64,000 nt of DNA from the NCBI RefSeq assembly GCF_014649375.1, contig NZ_BMSX01000024.1, forward strand, positions 62,001 to 126,000. The letters run 5' to 3'. Both the position numbers and the translations under genes were made by a program. This DNA is from Streptomyces aurantiogriseus. GTDB lineage: Bacteria > Actinomycetota > Actinomycetes > Streptomycetales > Streptomycetaceae. The stretch's first letter is position 1; each line of letters starts with the position of its first letter. The notes beneath the pieces were generated by a model. The model was not told the DNA's origin. It was given only the letters and a program-made list of their open reading frames with translations, and did no database searches. This document shows positions 47,295-55,247 of the stretch, piece by piece.

Positions 47295-47633
47295 ATGAAG
47301 AAGAGCGTGCTGACCCGCTACCGCGTCATGGCCTACGTCACCGGTGTGCTGCTGGTCCTGCTGACCCTGGGCGTGATCGCCAAGTACCTGCTCGAGATGG
47401 ACGGCGCCGACAGCTTCACCAGCGTCGTGGGCATCGCGCACGGCTGGCTGTACGTCCTCTACCTCGTCTTCGCCTTCGACCTGGGGTCCAAGGCGAAGTG
47501 GCCGGTTCGCAAGCAGCTGTGGGTGCTGCTGGCCGGGACCGTTCCCACCGCCGCCTTCTTCGTGGAGCGCAACGTCACGCGCGAGCTGGAGGCCAAGGTC
47601 GCCGAGGACGCGGCGGCCGTCGCCAAGGCGTAG
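47295..47633 (+). CDS. DUF3817-like membrane protein
   Basis: This 112-residue protein has three transmembrane helices (VTGVLLVLLTLGVIAKYLL, VVGIAHGWLYVLYLVFAFDL, and the WVLLAGTVPTAAFFVERNV segment) and the conserved HGxLYxLY motif shared with the protein at 42522. The ATG at 47295 gives MKKSVLTRYRVMAYV. The frame is open to 47241 but without family features. The function is unknown. A terminator follows at once. Confidence 0.84.
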   Translation: MKKSVLTRYRVMAYVTGVLLVLLTLGVIAKYLLEMDGADSFTSVVGIAHGWLYVLYLVFAFDLGSKAKWPVRKQLWVLLAGTVPTAAFFVERNVTRELEAKVAEDAAAVAKA

Positions 47634-47639
47634 TCACCA

Positions 47640-47663
47640 CCGCCGCACGCACGCGTGCGGCGG
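47640..47663 (+). terminator. Terminator after the DUF3817-like gene
   Basis: An 11-bp stem (47640-47650 with 47653-47663; the innermost pairs must open to form the loop) begins 7 nt after the stop codon. It ends just before the icmA palindrome. Confidence 0.75.
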
Positions 47664-47675
47664 TCTGCCGTCGAC

Positions 47676-47699
47676 ATTTACTAGGACGTCCTAGTAAAT
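47676..47699. promoter_or_regulatory. 24-bp perfect palindrome before icmA
   Basis: The left half is ATTTACTAGGAC and the right half is its exact complement, centred at 47687/47688. It ends 7 nt before the icmA ATG and therefore covers the place where a ribosome-binding site should be; no AGGAGG-like motif is seen there. It is a strong operator candidate for a TetR- or MarR-type regulator. If the mRNA is leaderless or short-leadered, bound protein would block initiation. Confidence 0.75.
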
Positions 47700-47706
47700 T
47701 GGCAGT

Positions 47707-49407
47707 ATGGACGCTGACGCCATCGAGGAGGGCCGCCGACGCTGGCAGGCCCGGTACGACGCCGCGCGCAAGCGCGACGCTGACTTCACGACGCTCTCCG
47801 GGGATCCCGTGGAGCCGGTGTACGGACCCCGGCCCGGCGACACGTACGAGGGCTTCGAGCGGATCGGGTGGCCGGGGGAGTACCCCTTCACGCGCGGGCT
47901 GTATCCGACCGGGTACCGAGGGCGGACGTGGACCATCCGGCAGTTCGCCGGGTTCGGGAACGCCGAGCAGACCAACGAGCGGTACAAGATGATCCTCGCC
48001 AACGGCGGTGGGGGTCTGTCCGTCGCTTTCGACATGCCGACGCTCATGGGGCGCGACTCCGACGACCGGCGCTCGCTCGGCGAGGTCGGGCACTGCGGGG
48101 TCGCCATCGACTCCGCGGCGGACATGGAGGTGCTGTTCAAGGACATCCCGCTGGGGGATGTGACCACCTCGATGACGATCAGCGGGCCGGCGGTGCCCGT
48201 CTTCTGCATGTACCTGGTCGCCGCCGAGCGGCAGGGCGTGGACCCGTCCGTCCTCAACGGCACGCTCCAGACCGACATCTTCAAGGAGTACATCGCGCAG
48301 AAGGAGTGGCTCTTCCCGCCCGAGCCGCACCTTCGCCTCATCGGCGACCTGATGGAGTACTGCGCGACCCGCATCCCCGCCTACAAGCCGTTGTCCGTCT
48401 CCGGCTACCACATCCGCGAGGCCGGCGCGACGGCCGCGCAGGAGCTGGCGTACACGCTGGCGGACGGGTTCGGGTATGTGGAGCTGGGGTTGAGCCGTGG
48501 GCTCGACGTCGACGTGTTCGCCCCCGGTCTCTCCTTCTTCTTCGACGCGCACGTCGACTTCTTCGAGGAGATCGCCAAGTTCCGTGCGGCGCGCCGGATC
48601 TGGGCGCGGTGGATGCGGGACGTGTACGGGGCGAAGAGCGAGAAGGCGCAGTGGCTGCGGTTCCACACGCAGACGGCGGGTGTCTCGCTGACGGCCCAGC
48701 AGCCGTACAACAACGTGGTGCGTACGGCGGTGGAGGCGCTCGCGGCGGTGCTGGGTGGCACCAACTCGCTGCACACCAACGCGCTGGACGAGACGCTGGC
48801 GCTGCCGAGCGAGCAGGCCGCGGAGATCGCGTTGCGTACGCAGCAGGTGCTGATGGAGGAGACCGGGGTCGCCAACGTGGCGGATCCGCTGGGTGGTTCC
48901 TGGTACGTCGAGCAGTTGACCGACCGGATCGAGGCGGACGCGGAGCGGATCTTCGAGCAGATCAAGGAGCGGGGGCTGCGGGCGCATCCGGACGGGCGGC
49001 ACCCGATCGGGCCGGTGACGTCGGGGATTCTGCGGGGGATCGACGACGGGTGGTTCACCGGGGAGATCGCCGAGTCGGCGTTCCGGTACCAGCAGGCGCT
49101 GGAGAAGGGCGAGAAGAAGGTTGTCGGCGTCAACGCCCATAACGGCTCCGTGACCGGGGATCTGGAGATTCTGCGGGTCAGTCATGAGGTGGAGCGGGAG
49201 CAGGTGCGGGTGTTGGGAGTGCGGCGGGGGGCGCGTGACGAGGCCGCTGTGCGCCGCTCACTCGATGGGCTGATTGCCGCTGCGCGCGACGGCGGGAACA
49301 TGATCGAGCCGATGCTGGATGCGGTGCGGGCTGAGGCGACGTTGGGGGAGATCTGTGACGTGTTGCGGGACGAGTGGGGGGTGTACACGGAGCCGGCGGG
49401 CTTCTAG
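47707..49407 (+). CDS. icmA: Isobutyryl-CoA mutase large subunit IcmA
   Basis: This 566-residue catalytic subunit interconverts isobutyryl-CoA and n-butyryl-CoA with adenosylcobalamin, linking valine degradation and butyrate to polyketide precursors. It has the acyl-CoA mutase barrel but no B12-binding domain, so a small subunit must be encoded elsewhere. Specificity residues are Phe80 in WTIRQFAGFG and Gln198 in KEYIAQKEW. Methylmalonyl-CoA mutases have Tyr and Arg at these places. The length equals that known for S. cinnamonensis IcmA. It is preceded by a 24-bp palindrome and no obvious ribosome-binding site. Confidence 0.93.
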   Translation: MDADAIEEGRRRWQARYDAARKRDADFTTLSGDPVEPVYGPRPGDTYEGFERIGWPGEYPFTRGLYPTGYRGRTWTIRQFAGFGNAEQTNERYKMILANGGGGLSVAFDMPTLMGRDSDDRRSLGEVGHCGVAIDSAADMEVLFKDIPLGDVTTSMTISGPAVPVFCMYLVAAERQGVDPSVLNGTLQTDIFKEYIAQKEWLFPPEPHLRLIGDLMEYCATRIPAYKPLSVSGYHIREAGATAAQELAYTLADGFGYVELGLSRGLDVDVFAPGLSFFFDAHVDFFEEIAKFRAARRIWARWMRDVYGAKSEKAQWLRFHTQTAGVSLTAQQPYNNVVRTAVEALAAVLGGTNSLHTNALDETLALPSEQAAEIALRTQQVLMEETGVANVADPLGGSWYVEQLTDRIEADAERIFEQIKERGLRAHPDGRHPIGPVTSGILRGIDDGWFTGEIAESAFRYQQALEKGEKKVVGVNAHNGSVTGDLEILRVSHEVEREQVRVLGVRRGARDEAAVRRSLDGLIAAARDGGNMIEPMLDAVRAEATLGEICDVLRDEWGVYTEPAGF

Positions 49408-49470
49408 GGGCGGGGGTCGGGGGCGTCGAGGGTGTTCTCGCCCCCGCCGCCCCTACCCGTCCCATCCCCC

Positions 49471-49564
49471 AGGGGCTCCGCCCCTTGGACCCCACCAGGG
49501 GCTGCGCCCCCTGGACCGTCAGCGGGGCTGCGCCCCTGCACCCCACGCGGGGCTGCCGCCCCGC
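49471..49564. repeat. Row of four GGGGC-GCCCC hairpins
   Basis: Hairpins lie at 49471-49485, 49495-49514, about 49522-49539 and 49547-49564. Each has the form GGGGCTNCGCCCC, and most are followed by a GGACC or GCACC motif. They match the hairpin family at 3588 and 18825. Confidence 0.7.
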
Positions 49565-49600
49565 ACCCCGCTTCGGCCCTGAACGGGCCTCGTCCTCAAA

Positions 49601-49850
49601 CGCCGGACGGGCTGAAATGCCCTGACCCGGCGCTCGGCAGGCGCCCCCGGATGGGCTGAGGTGCCCTGACCGGGTGCTCGGCAGGCGCCCCCGGATGGGC
49701 TGAGGTGCCCTGACCGGGTGCTCGGCAGGCGCCCCCGGATGGGCTGAGGTGCCCTGACCGGGTGCTCGGCAGGCGCCGTCGGACGGGCTGAGATGCCCTG
49801 ACCCGGCGTTCGGCAGGCGCCGTCGGGCTGGATTGCCCTGGCCGGTGCTT
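49601..49850. repeat. 44-bp tandem repeat array
   Basis: Units begin at 49607, 49651, 49695, 49739 and 49783, with a degenerate sixth at about 49827. The core is GGGCTGAGGTGCCCTGACC then GGTGCTCGGCAGGCGCC. The array opens with CTCAAACGCCGGACGGGCTG, the left half of a common streptomycete intergenic inverted repeat. The middle copies are nearly identical, so the array is recent. Confidence 0.85.
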
Positions 49851-49864
49851 CGAAGGTGACGGGT

Positions 49865-50506
49865 TCAGATGCCGGACAGGTTTGAGGAGCCTGCTGACGT
49901 CAAGCCCAGGAGCAGCACCTTTGTGAAGCTGCGTACCCATTCCTCGTCCGCTGGTTCCGCGCTCACCAGGGTGCGGTGGACCACCGCGCCGGCGACGACG
50001 TCGAAGATGAGGTCGACGGTGCGGGAGGCCTCCTCGGGGTCGGTTTCCGGGGGGAGTTCGCCGCGGGCCTGGGCGCGGGCCCGGCCGTCGAGGACGAGGT
50101 CCTTCTGGGGGTCGACGATGGACGCGCGGATGCGTTCGCGCAGGGCGTCGTCGCGGGTGGATTCGGCGACCACCGCCATCAGGCCGCTCTTGGCCTCGGG
50201 GCGGGCGAGGATCGCGGCGAACTGCAGCACGACGCCCTCGATGTCGGCGGCGAGGCTGCCGCGGTCGGGGAGTTCGAGTTCGTCGAAGAGTTCGGCGACC
50301 GCGTCGACGACGAGTTCGTTCTTGCCCGACCAGCGGCGGTAGAGCGTCGTCTTCGCGACCCCGGCGCGCGTCGCCACGTCTCCCAGCGTGAGCTTCGACC
50401 AGCCCAGCTCCACCAGCGCCTCCCGTGTCGCGGCCAGGATCGCGGCGTCCGCGGCGGCGCTGCGCGGGCGGCCGGTACGGGGGGTGGCAGGGGTGCGGCT
50501 CTGCAT
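49865..50506 (-). CDS. TetR-family regulator
   Basis: This 213-residue protein has an N-terminal Thr/Arg tail, a TetR helix-turn-helix at about residues 20-65 (ALVELGWSKLTLGDVATRAGVAKTTLYRRW) and a C-terminal helical ligand domain of the TetR_C type. The start ATG at 50506 gives MQSRTPATPRTGR. It is divergent from the thioredoxin-TPR gene. Its target could include the palindrome before icmA on the other side of the repeat array, but that is only a possibility. Confidence 0.87.
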   Translation of the reverse strand: MQSRTPATPRTGRPRSAAADAAILAATREALVELGWSKLTLGDVATRAGVAKTTLYRRWSGKNELVVDAVAELFDELELPDRGSLAADIEGVVLQFAAILARPEAKSGLMAVVAESTRDDALRERIRASIVDPQKDLVLDGRARAQARGELPPETDPEEASRTVDLIFDVVAGAVVHRTLVSAEPADEEWVRSFTKVLLLGLTSAGSSNLSGI

Positions 50507-50733
50507 TCTTCGACCATAGCCACCCCGAATGCATCCGGACGGCCGCGGGACGAGGTGAGGGAGATCACCGGGGAGCGGTCCCGCGGGTGGGCTTCCGGGG
50601 CATTACGCTACGACTCGTAGCGAAAGCTCGTGGCGGACGTACACGAGCCACGATCCCGCGGGCGTGGGGTGGGGACCCGGCGCTCCTTTCGGATCGTTTT
50701 CACGCACGCGCGGGAACGGGGGAGGATAGACGC

Positions 50734-51708
50734 ATGCAGCCACGGAACATGTCCATGAGCGGAGTCGTCGACCTCGCCGCGGTGAAGGCGGCCCAGGAGG
50801 CCAAGGCGAAGGCGGAGCAGGCGCGTGCCGAGGCCGCCCGGCAGGGCGGCGCGGGGGCCGTGTCCCCCGCCGATCTCGTCATCGACGTCGATGAGGCCGG
50901 GTTCGAGCGGGACGTCCTTCAGCGGTCCGCCGAAGTGCCCGTCGTCATCGACTTCTGGGCGGAGTGGTGCCAGCCCTGCAAGCAGCTGAGCCCGGTGCTG
51001 GAGCGGCTCGCCGTCGAGTACAACGGGCGCTTCCTGCTTGCCAAGATCGACGTCGACGCCAATCAGATGCTGATGCAGCAGTTCGGGGTGCAGGGCATCC
51101 CGGCTGTGTTCGCCGTCGTCGCCGGGCAGGCGCTGCCGCTCTTCCAGGGGGCCGCCGGTGAGGCGCAGATCCGGCAGACCCTCGACCAGTTGGTGACCGT
51201 CGCCGAGCAGCGCTTCGGCCTCACCGGTCTGACCGTCGACCCCGACGCCGAGCCCGGCGGCCGTACGGCGGCTCCCGCGGCGCCGGCCGGTCCGTACGAC
51301 GCCCTGCTCGAAGCCGCCGTAGAGGCGCTGGACGCGGGTGACCTGGGCGGTGCCGTCCGGGCGTACCAGAACGTGCTGGTCGACGACCCGGGCAACACCG
51401 AGGCCAAACTCGGGCTCGCGCAGGCCGAGTTGCTCCAGCGGGTGCAGGACATGGACCCGCAGCAGGTGCGCAAGGACGCCGCCGACAAGCCGACCGACGC
51501 ACAGGCGCAGATCGCCGCCGCCGACCTGGATCTGGTGGGCGGTCATGTCGAGGACGCGTTCGGCAGGCTCATCGAGACCGTGCAGCGTACGGCCGGTGAG
51601 GAGCGGGACGCCGTACGGCTGCGGCTGCTGGAGCTGTTCGAGGTGGTCGGCCCAGAGGACCCGCGGGTGGCCGGGGCGCGGCGGGCGCTGGCACGGGCGC
51701 TGTTCTGA
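50734..51708 (+). CDS. Thioredoxin-TPR protein, CnoX-like
   Basis: The 324-residue protein has an N-terminal helix, a thioredoxin domain (about 50-155) with redox motif WCQPC (Cys79, Cys82) and cis-Pro GIPAVF, and a C-terminal TPR-like region (about 185-324). The layout matches co-chaperone thioredoxins such as CnoX/YbbN, which protect oxidised or unfolded proteins. The ATG at 50734 has GGGGGAGGA 8 nt upstream. The conserved position before the DUF6230 cluster matches SCO5419. No signal peptide is present, so it is cytoplasmic. Confidence 0.88.
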   Translation: MQPRNMSMSGVVDLAAVKAAQEAKAKAEQARAEAARQGGAGAVSPADLVIDVDEAGFERDVLQRSAEVPVVIDFWAEWCQPCKQLSPVLERLAVEYNGRFLLAKIDVDANQMLMQQFGVQGIPAVFAVVAGQALPLFQGAAGEAQIRQTLDQLVTVAEQRFGLTGLTVDPDAEPGGRTAAPAAPAGPYDALLEAAVEALDAGDLGGAVRAYQNVLVDDPGNTEAKLGLAQAELLQRVQDMDPQQVRKDAADKPTDAQAQIAAADLDLVGGHVEDAFGRLIETVQRTAGEERDAVRLRLLELFEVVGPEDPRVAGARRALARALF

Positions 51709-51793
51709 GCCGGGCGGCGGCCCGGTTCTGACCAGTTGCTAAACGCGAGGGCCTGTGATGCCCGAGTGAAAGTTCTGCCGATGTAGTCCCCCT

Positions 51794-51831
51794 GCGGCCG
51801 CGCTTTACCAAATCTTGGTAATCGCGGCCGC
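51794..51831 (+). terminator. Two-part hairpin after the thioredoxin-TPR gene
   Basis: An outer 9-bp stem (GCGGCCGCG at 51794-51802 with CGCGGCCGC at 51823-51831) and an inner 7-bp stem (TTACCAA at 51805-51811 with TTGGTAA at 51815-51821) close an ATC loop. It is 86 nt past the stop, and may be a terminator or an operator. Confidence 0.55.
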
Positions 51832-51833
51832 TG

Positions 51834-51978
51834 TTACTGCTAGTAAGTCAGGGGCTTGGGTCTGTCGGATTTTGTCCAGTGATCAATTGTTTTGTCCTGG
51901 GCATGATTGCCACCGACTGTTGCCGGTCGAGACCTGTGGGTCGTTGTTCGGTTATCCGGCCGTTACTAGCGAGTAACG
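51834..51978. promoter_or_regulatory. Two TTACT-AGTAA inverted repeats
   Basis: TTACT-GCT-AGTAA lies at 51834-51846 and CGTTACT-AGCG-AGTAACG at 51961-51978. The half-sites agree. They resemble operators of TetR-type regulators and lie 380-520 bp before the DUF6230 gene. Confidence 0.5.
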
Positions 51979-52354
51979 AACCCCCTTGTGCGGGCGGCGA
52001 GAATGCACCACGATCGGCCACGCTCGGTCCATTCCCGTACCCCGACAGCCGGTTGGGTCAACGGGTTTCCTGGGTCCCCACCGAGCAGAGCCGACGGCAG
52101 TGGCGCCGGCTCTTGGGCAGGGGGGTCTTCGCCACGGCGAAGCCTGTCCAGCAAGGTTGTGCGTGATGTGTGTCAGGCGCGACCAGTGGTTGTCGCTCGG
52201 GGGTGATCGCCGGTGATCGGTGCGCGGTTCGCGCCTCCGAGTGCGGGCGCTCTCCTTCCCGAGGACGTAGCACTTCTCCCATCCCTGCCCGGCTGGGCTG
52301 CCGCATCAGGAGGCGAGTCGGGGCCAGGAGATGTACGTCCGAGAAGGAGGAAAT

Positions 52355-52996
52355 ATGGAGTCCCAGGTGCGTGGCGGGACCAGATGGAAGCGGTTCGCTG
52401 TGGTCATGGTGCCCAGCGCAGCCGCTACGGCAGCGATAGGTGTCGCCCTGGCACAGGGCGCTCTCGCCGCGTCGTTCAGTGTGTCGGGGCAGTCGTTCAA
52501 GGTGACGGCCAAGGAGCTCAACGGCACGGGCTTCTCGCAGTACGGGGCCATCGACTCGGGGTACACCGCCGACGGCAAGAAGACGGCTCACGCCGTCGCG
52601 GTCTCGGCCTTCGAGACCGCTCGCATCGAAAAGATGTGTCAGTCGGTCGTCACCCCGAACATCCCGCTGCTCGGTTCGGTCAGCCTGAACCTGACGGCGG
52701 GTGACAGCTCGGACCAGAAGAAGCAGGTCCAGGCCACCAACCTGTACATCGACGTCGCGGACCTCGGTGCGAACGCCGAGTTCGAGAACATCGACATCGG
52801 CGTGGCCGCCAAGGACCTCAAGGGCGCGAAGATGAAGGGCAACGGCGAGACCGCCAATCCCTTCGGTTTCGCCCAGCAGGCCGAGTCGGTGAAGCTCACC
52901 GACGTGAAGCAGACGGCGTGGGCGACCACGGCGGGAACCTTCAAGCTTCCCGGGCTGCACATGTCGCTCTCGACGGGTGTCAAGGAGTGCTACTAA
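52355..52996 (+). CDS. DUF6230 secreted or surface protein
   Basis: The 213-residue protein has a signal peptide (about 10-41: VVMVPSAAATAAIGVALAQGALA) and a beta-rich mature domain that starts SFSVSGQSFKVTAKELNG and ends in a single Cys (KECY). Relatives have been labelled cholesterol esterase without a visible hydrolase motif. None is visible here either. The ATG at 52355 has an ideal GAGAAGGAGG site. It heads a tight three-gene cluster with a DUF6114 membrane protein and a Ser/Asp-rich secreted protein. Confidence 0.83.
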   Translation: MESQVRGGTRWKRFAVVMVPSAAATAAIGVALAQGALAASFSVSGQSFKVTAKELNGTGFSQYGAIDSGYTADGKKTAHAVAVSAFETARIEKMCQSVVTPNIPLLGSVSLNLTAGDSSDQKKQVQATNLYIDVADLGANAEFENIDIGVAAKDLKGAKMKGNGETANPFGFAQQAESVKLTDVKQTAWATTAGTFKLPGLHMSLSTGVKECY

Positions 52997-53115
52997 GCAC
53001 TCGCTGACGGGCGGGGGGGCCGGTGGCGCCCCCGCCCGTCCCCTCTGAAGGCCGGGTCCGCACCCACCCGCACAACTCTCCACCACAGCAACGCCGCACC
53101 AGGGAGCTGTTTTCC

Positions 53116-53727
53116 ATGAGCGCCGAGACTCCTGCCGCACCGGGTCAGTTCACCCGCCGGAGGCTGCAGTTCCGCGCCTGGCGGGGCGCTCGCCCGTTCT
53201 GGGCCGGTCTGTTCGTCCTGCTCGGCGGCTTTCCCATCATGTACTTCCCGTACGCGCACCTCCAGATCGGTCACCTGACGCTGGCCATGGCCACCACCGC
53301 GGGCGCCGGATCCCTGATCATCGGCGTGTTGCTCGTCGTCCTGGGCGTCAGTCTCTGGTTCCAGAAGCACGTACGGGTGTTCGCGGGCGTCGCGGCGATC
53401 CTGCTGGGGCTGGTGTCCCTCCCCGTCTCCAACTTCGGCGGCTTCATCATCGGCTTCCTGTTCGCGCTCATCGGCGGCGCGATGGCGGTCTCGTGGGCGC
53501 CGGGCGTGCCTCCGGAGCCGCAGCCGGCGCAGGAGGCCGACCTGGGAGAGGGCGGTGCCCCCGAGGGGACCCTCCCCGTGGGTGGTCCCCCGGCGGGCGG
53601 AACGGTCGAGAACCCGTACAGCACGGGCCCGGCTTTCACCAAGGACGCCGACGGCGCGGACGTGCCGAACGATCTGTCAGGAACGAGCCCGGCCAACGGG
53701 GCGAACGGGAGGCACAGTGCCGGCTGA
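53116..53727 (+). CDS. DUF6114 membrane protein
   Basis: This 203-residue protein has four transmembrane helices (about 27-42, 55-77, 85-100 and 108-125) and an acidic, Pro/Gly-rich cytoplasmic tail of about 75 residues. The N-terminal RRRLQFRAWRGARPFWAGL is typical of DUF6114. The ATG at 53116 was chosen (MSAETPAAPGQF). It overlaps the next gene by 11 nt. The fixed pairing with DUF6230 proteins in Streptomyces suggests that it anchors or exports them. Confidence 0.83.
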   Translation: MSAETPAAPGQFTRRRLQFRAWRGARPFWAGLFVLLGGFPIMYFPYAHLQIGHLTLAMATTAGAGSLIIGVLLVVLGVSLWFQKHVRVFAGVAAILLGLVSLPVSNFGGFIIGFLFALIGGAMAVSWAPGVPPEPQPAQEADLGEGGAPEGTLPVGGPPAGGTVENPYSTGPAFTKDADGADVPNDLSGTSPANGANGRHSAG

Positions 53728-55135
53728 CGAGGTGACCACCGGGAGCGATGTGGACGCTGCCCGTGTGAGAACCGGGCCGCGCCACGCGGCACCCAAGAAG
53801 CCGCTGTTCACCAGGCTCCACATGCCGGCCGGCAAGGCGATAGCCCTGGCGGCCATGCCGACGGCGGTCCTCATGGGGATGGGGTTCACGCCGACCCTCG
53901 CCAACGCGGAGGACCAGCCGTCCTCCAAGAACCTCACCATCGACGAGTACAAGGACTGCGTCGCGGCCCTGGAGGACGAGGAGGACGCCTCCGCGTCGCC
54001 CTCGCCGTCCGCCTCGGAGAGCGAGTCGGCGGACGAGGACAAGACCGGCTCCGAGGACGAGTCCACGGACGACTCCGGCGACGGTTCCTCCGACTCCTCG
54101 GACTCCTCGGGCTCCTCGGGCGACAAGGACACCTCGGGCGACTCTTCGTCGGATTCAGGTTCCGACGGCGGGGCCGAGCCCGCGCCGTCGGCGTCCGCCT
54201 CGGCGTCCACGCCCGAGAAGTCGGCGTCCTCGTCCGGCGGTGACACCGCGACGGCGAGCCCCTCGCCCTCCGAGACCGACAAGAACGTCCTGGAGACCAT
54301 CGGGGACGCCCTCACCGACCTGTTCGACGGCAAGGAGTCCGACGCGACGGCCAGTGCGAGCCCGTCGCCGTCGGCCTCGTCGCCCGACGGGTCCGCCTCC
54401 ACGGGCACCGGCGGGGACACGTCCTCGGACTCCGGCTCGGGCTCCGGCTCGTCCGGCTCCGGCAAGGACGACTCGGCCAAGGACGACTCCGGCACCGCCA
54501 AGGACACCACCGACGCCGTCTCCGACGCGGTGAAGGACACCGCCGAGAAGGCGGAGAAGGCGGCCGAGGACACCACGGAGAAGGCGGAGGAGGCAGCGGA
54601 GGACGCCGCCGACGCCACCGCCTCCCCGAGCCCGTCGGCGAGCGCCTCGACGGACGCGGACGACTGCCCGGTCGCCACGGACGACGAGAGCGGCATCGAC
54701 AACAAGGTGCCGCTGGCGGACGACCCCTGGTACCTGAACGCCAGTTCGCTGCTGCTCAAGGGCGCCGACTACCAGGGCATCGTCGAGGTGAAGACGGCCA
54801 ACGGGACGAAGAAGAAGGTCCTGAAGTACGTCATCTCCGAGGGCACCGACATCGGTGACCTGCACCAGACGGTCAACGACAAGCAGGCCGGCGTCACTTA
54901 CCACGTCCAGGCGGGCGAGGGCACGACGTCGACGATCCGCAACGGCGACACGATCATGTACACCGAGAGCATCTCGGGGAACCTGTTCGGTCTGATCCCG
55001 GTGACGTTCAGCCCGGAGAACCCGCCCCCGCTGAACATCCCGCTGATCTACTTCACCAAGGTGAAGGTCGTCCAGGCCGGCCAGTTCGGCGGCGACCTGC
55101 ACATCCCGGGGATGCACGTCTACAACACCAAGTAA
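53717..55135 (+). CDS. Ser/Asp-rich secreted protein of the DUF6230 cluster
   Basis: The 472-residue protein has a basic start, a signal or anchor helix (AIALAAMPTAVLMGMGFTPTLANA, about residues 36-60), a long low-complexity region of Ser, Asp, Glu and Ala (about 85-320) with a Lys/Ala/Glu coil segment, and a C-terminal folded domain (about 325-472, DDPWYLNASSLLLKGADYQG to HIPGMHVYNTK) that resembles the end of the DUF6230 protein. The GTG at 53717 lies inside the upstream gene with GGGAGG before it. A surface stalk with a globular head is inferred. Confidence 0.78.
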   Translation: MPADEVTTGSDVDAARVRTGPRHAAPKKPLFTRLHMPAGKAIALAAMPTAVLMGMGFTPTLANAEDQPSSKNLTIDEYKDCVAALEDEEDASASPSPSASESESADEDKTGSEDESTDDSGDGSSDSSDSSGSSGDKDTSGDSSSDSGSDGGAEPAPSASASASTPEKSASSSGGDTATASPSPSETDKNVLETIGDALTDLFDGKESDATASASPSPSASSPDGSASTGTGGDTSSDSGSGSGSSGSGKDDSAKDDSGTAKDTTDAVSDAVKDTAEKAEKAAEDTTEKAEEAAEDAADATASPSPSASASTDADDCPVATDDESGIDNKVPLADDPWYLNASSLLLKGADYQGIVEVKTANGTKKKVLKYVISEGTDIGDLHQTVNDKQAGVTYHVQAGEGTTSTIRNGDTIMYTESISGNLFGLIPVTFSPENPPPLNIPLIYFTKVKVVQAGQFGGDLHIPGMHVYNTK

Positions 55136-55188
55136 GGCCCCACCACCACCGGGCAAGGCCCCACAGGCCCGTTCGGGAGCCGCACACA

Positions 55189-55224
55189 GCTGAGGGCGCC
55201 CCCTTCACAGGGGGCGCCCTCAGC
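55189..55224. terminator. Bidirectional terminator
   Basis: A perfect 15-bp stem (55189-55203 with 55210-55224) closes a TTCACA loop between the convergent Ser/Asp-rich protein gene and pyk. Confidence 0.9.
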
Positions 55225-55247
55225 GCCGTACGGAGGCTTCCGGAGCC

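Larger units (their letters stand above)
49408..49864. other. Repeat-rich intergenic region
   Basis: This 457-nt gap has no gene. It holds a row of four short GC hairpins (49471-49564) and a 44-bp tandem array (49601-49850). The first hairpin probably terminates icmA. The last repeat runs up to the TetR stop on the other strand. Confidence 0.75.
51709..52354. other. 646-nt gene-free region before the DUF6230 gene
   Basis: It contains a strong hairpin (51794-51831), two TTACT/AGTAA inverted repeats (51834-51846 and 51961-51978) and A/T-rich segments that could hold promoters. No open frame has coding character. The length is unusual for this gene-dense window, so regulatory elements or a small RNA are possible. 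Confidence 0.6.

Noticed and set aside
49601..49850. Regular repeats that at first sight recall a CRISPR array
   Set aside because: The 44-bp units are contiguous with no unique spacers, and no cas genes are nearby.
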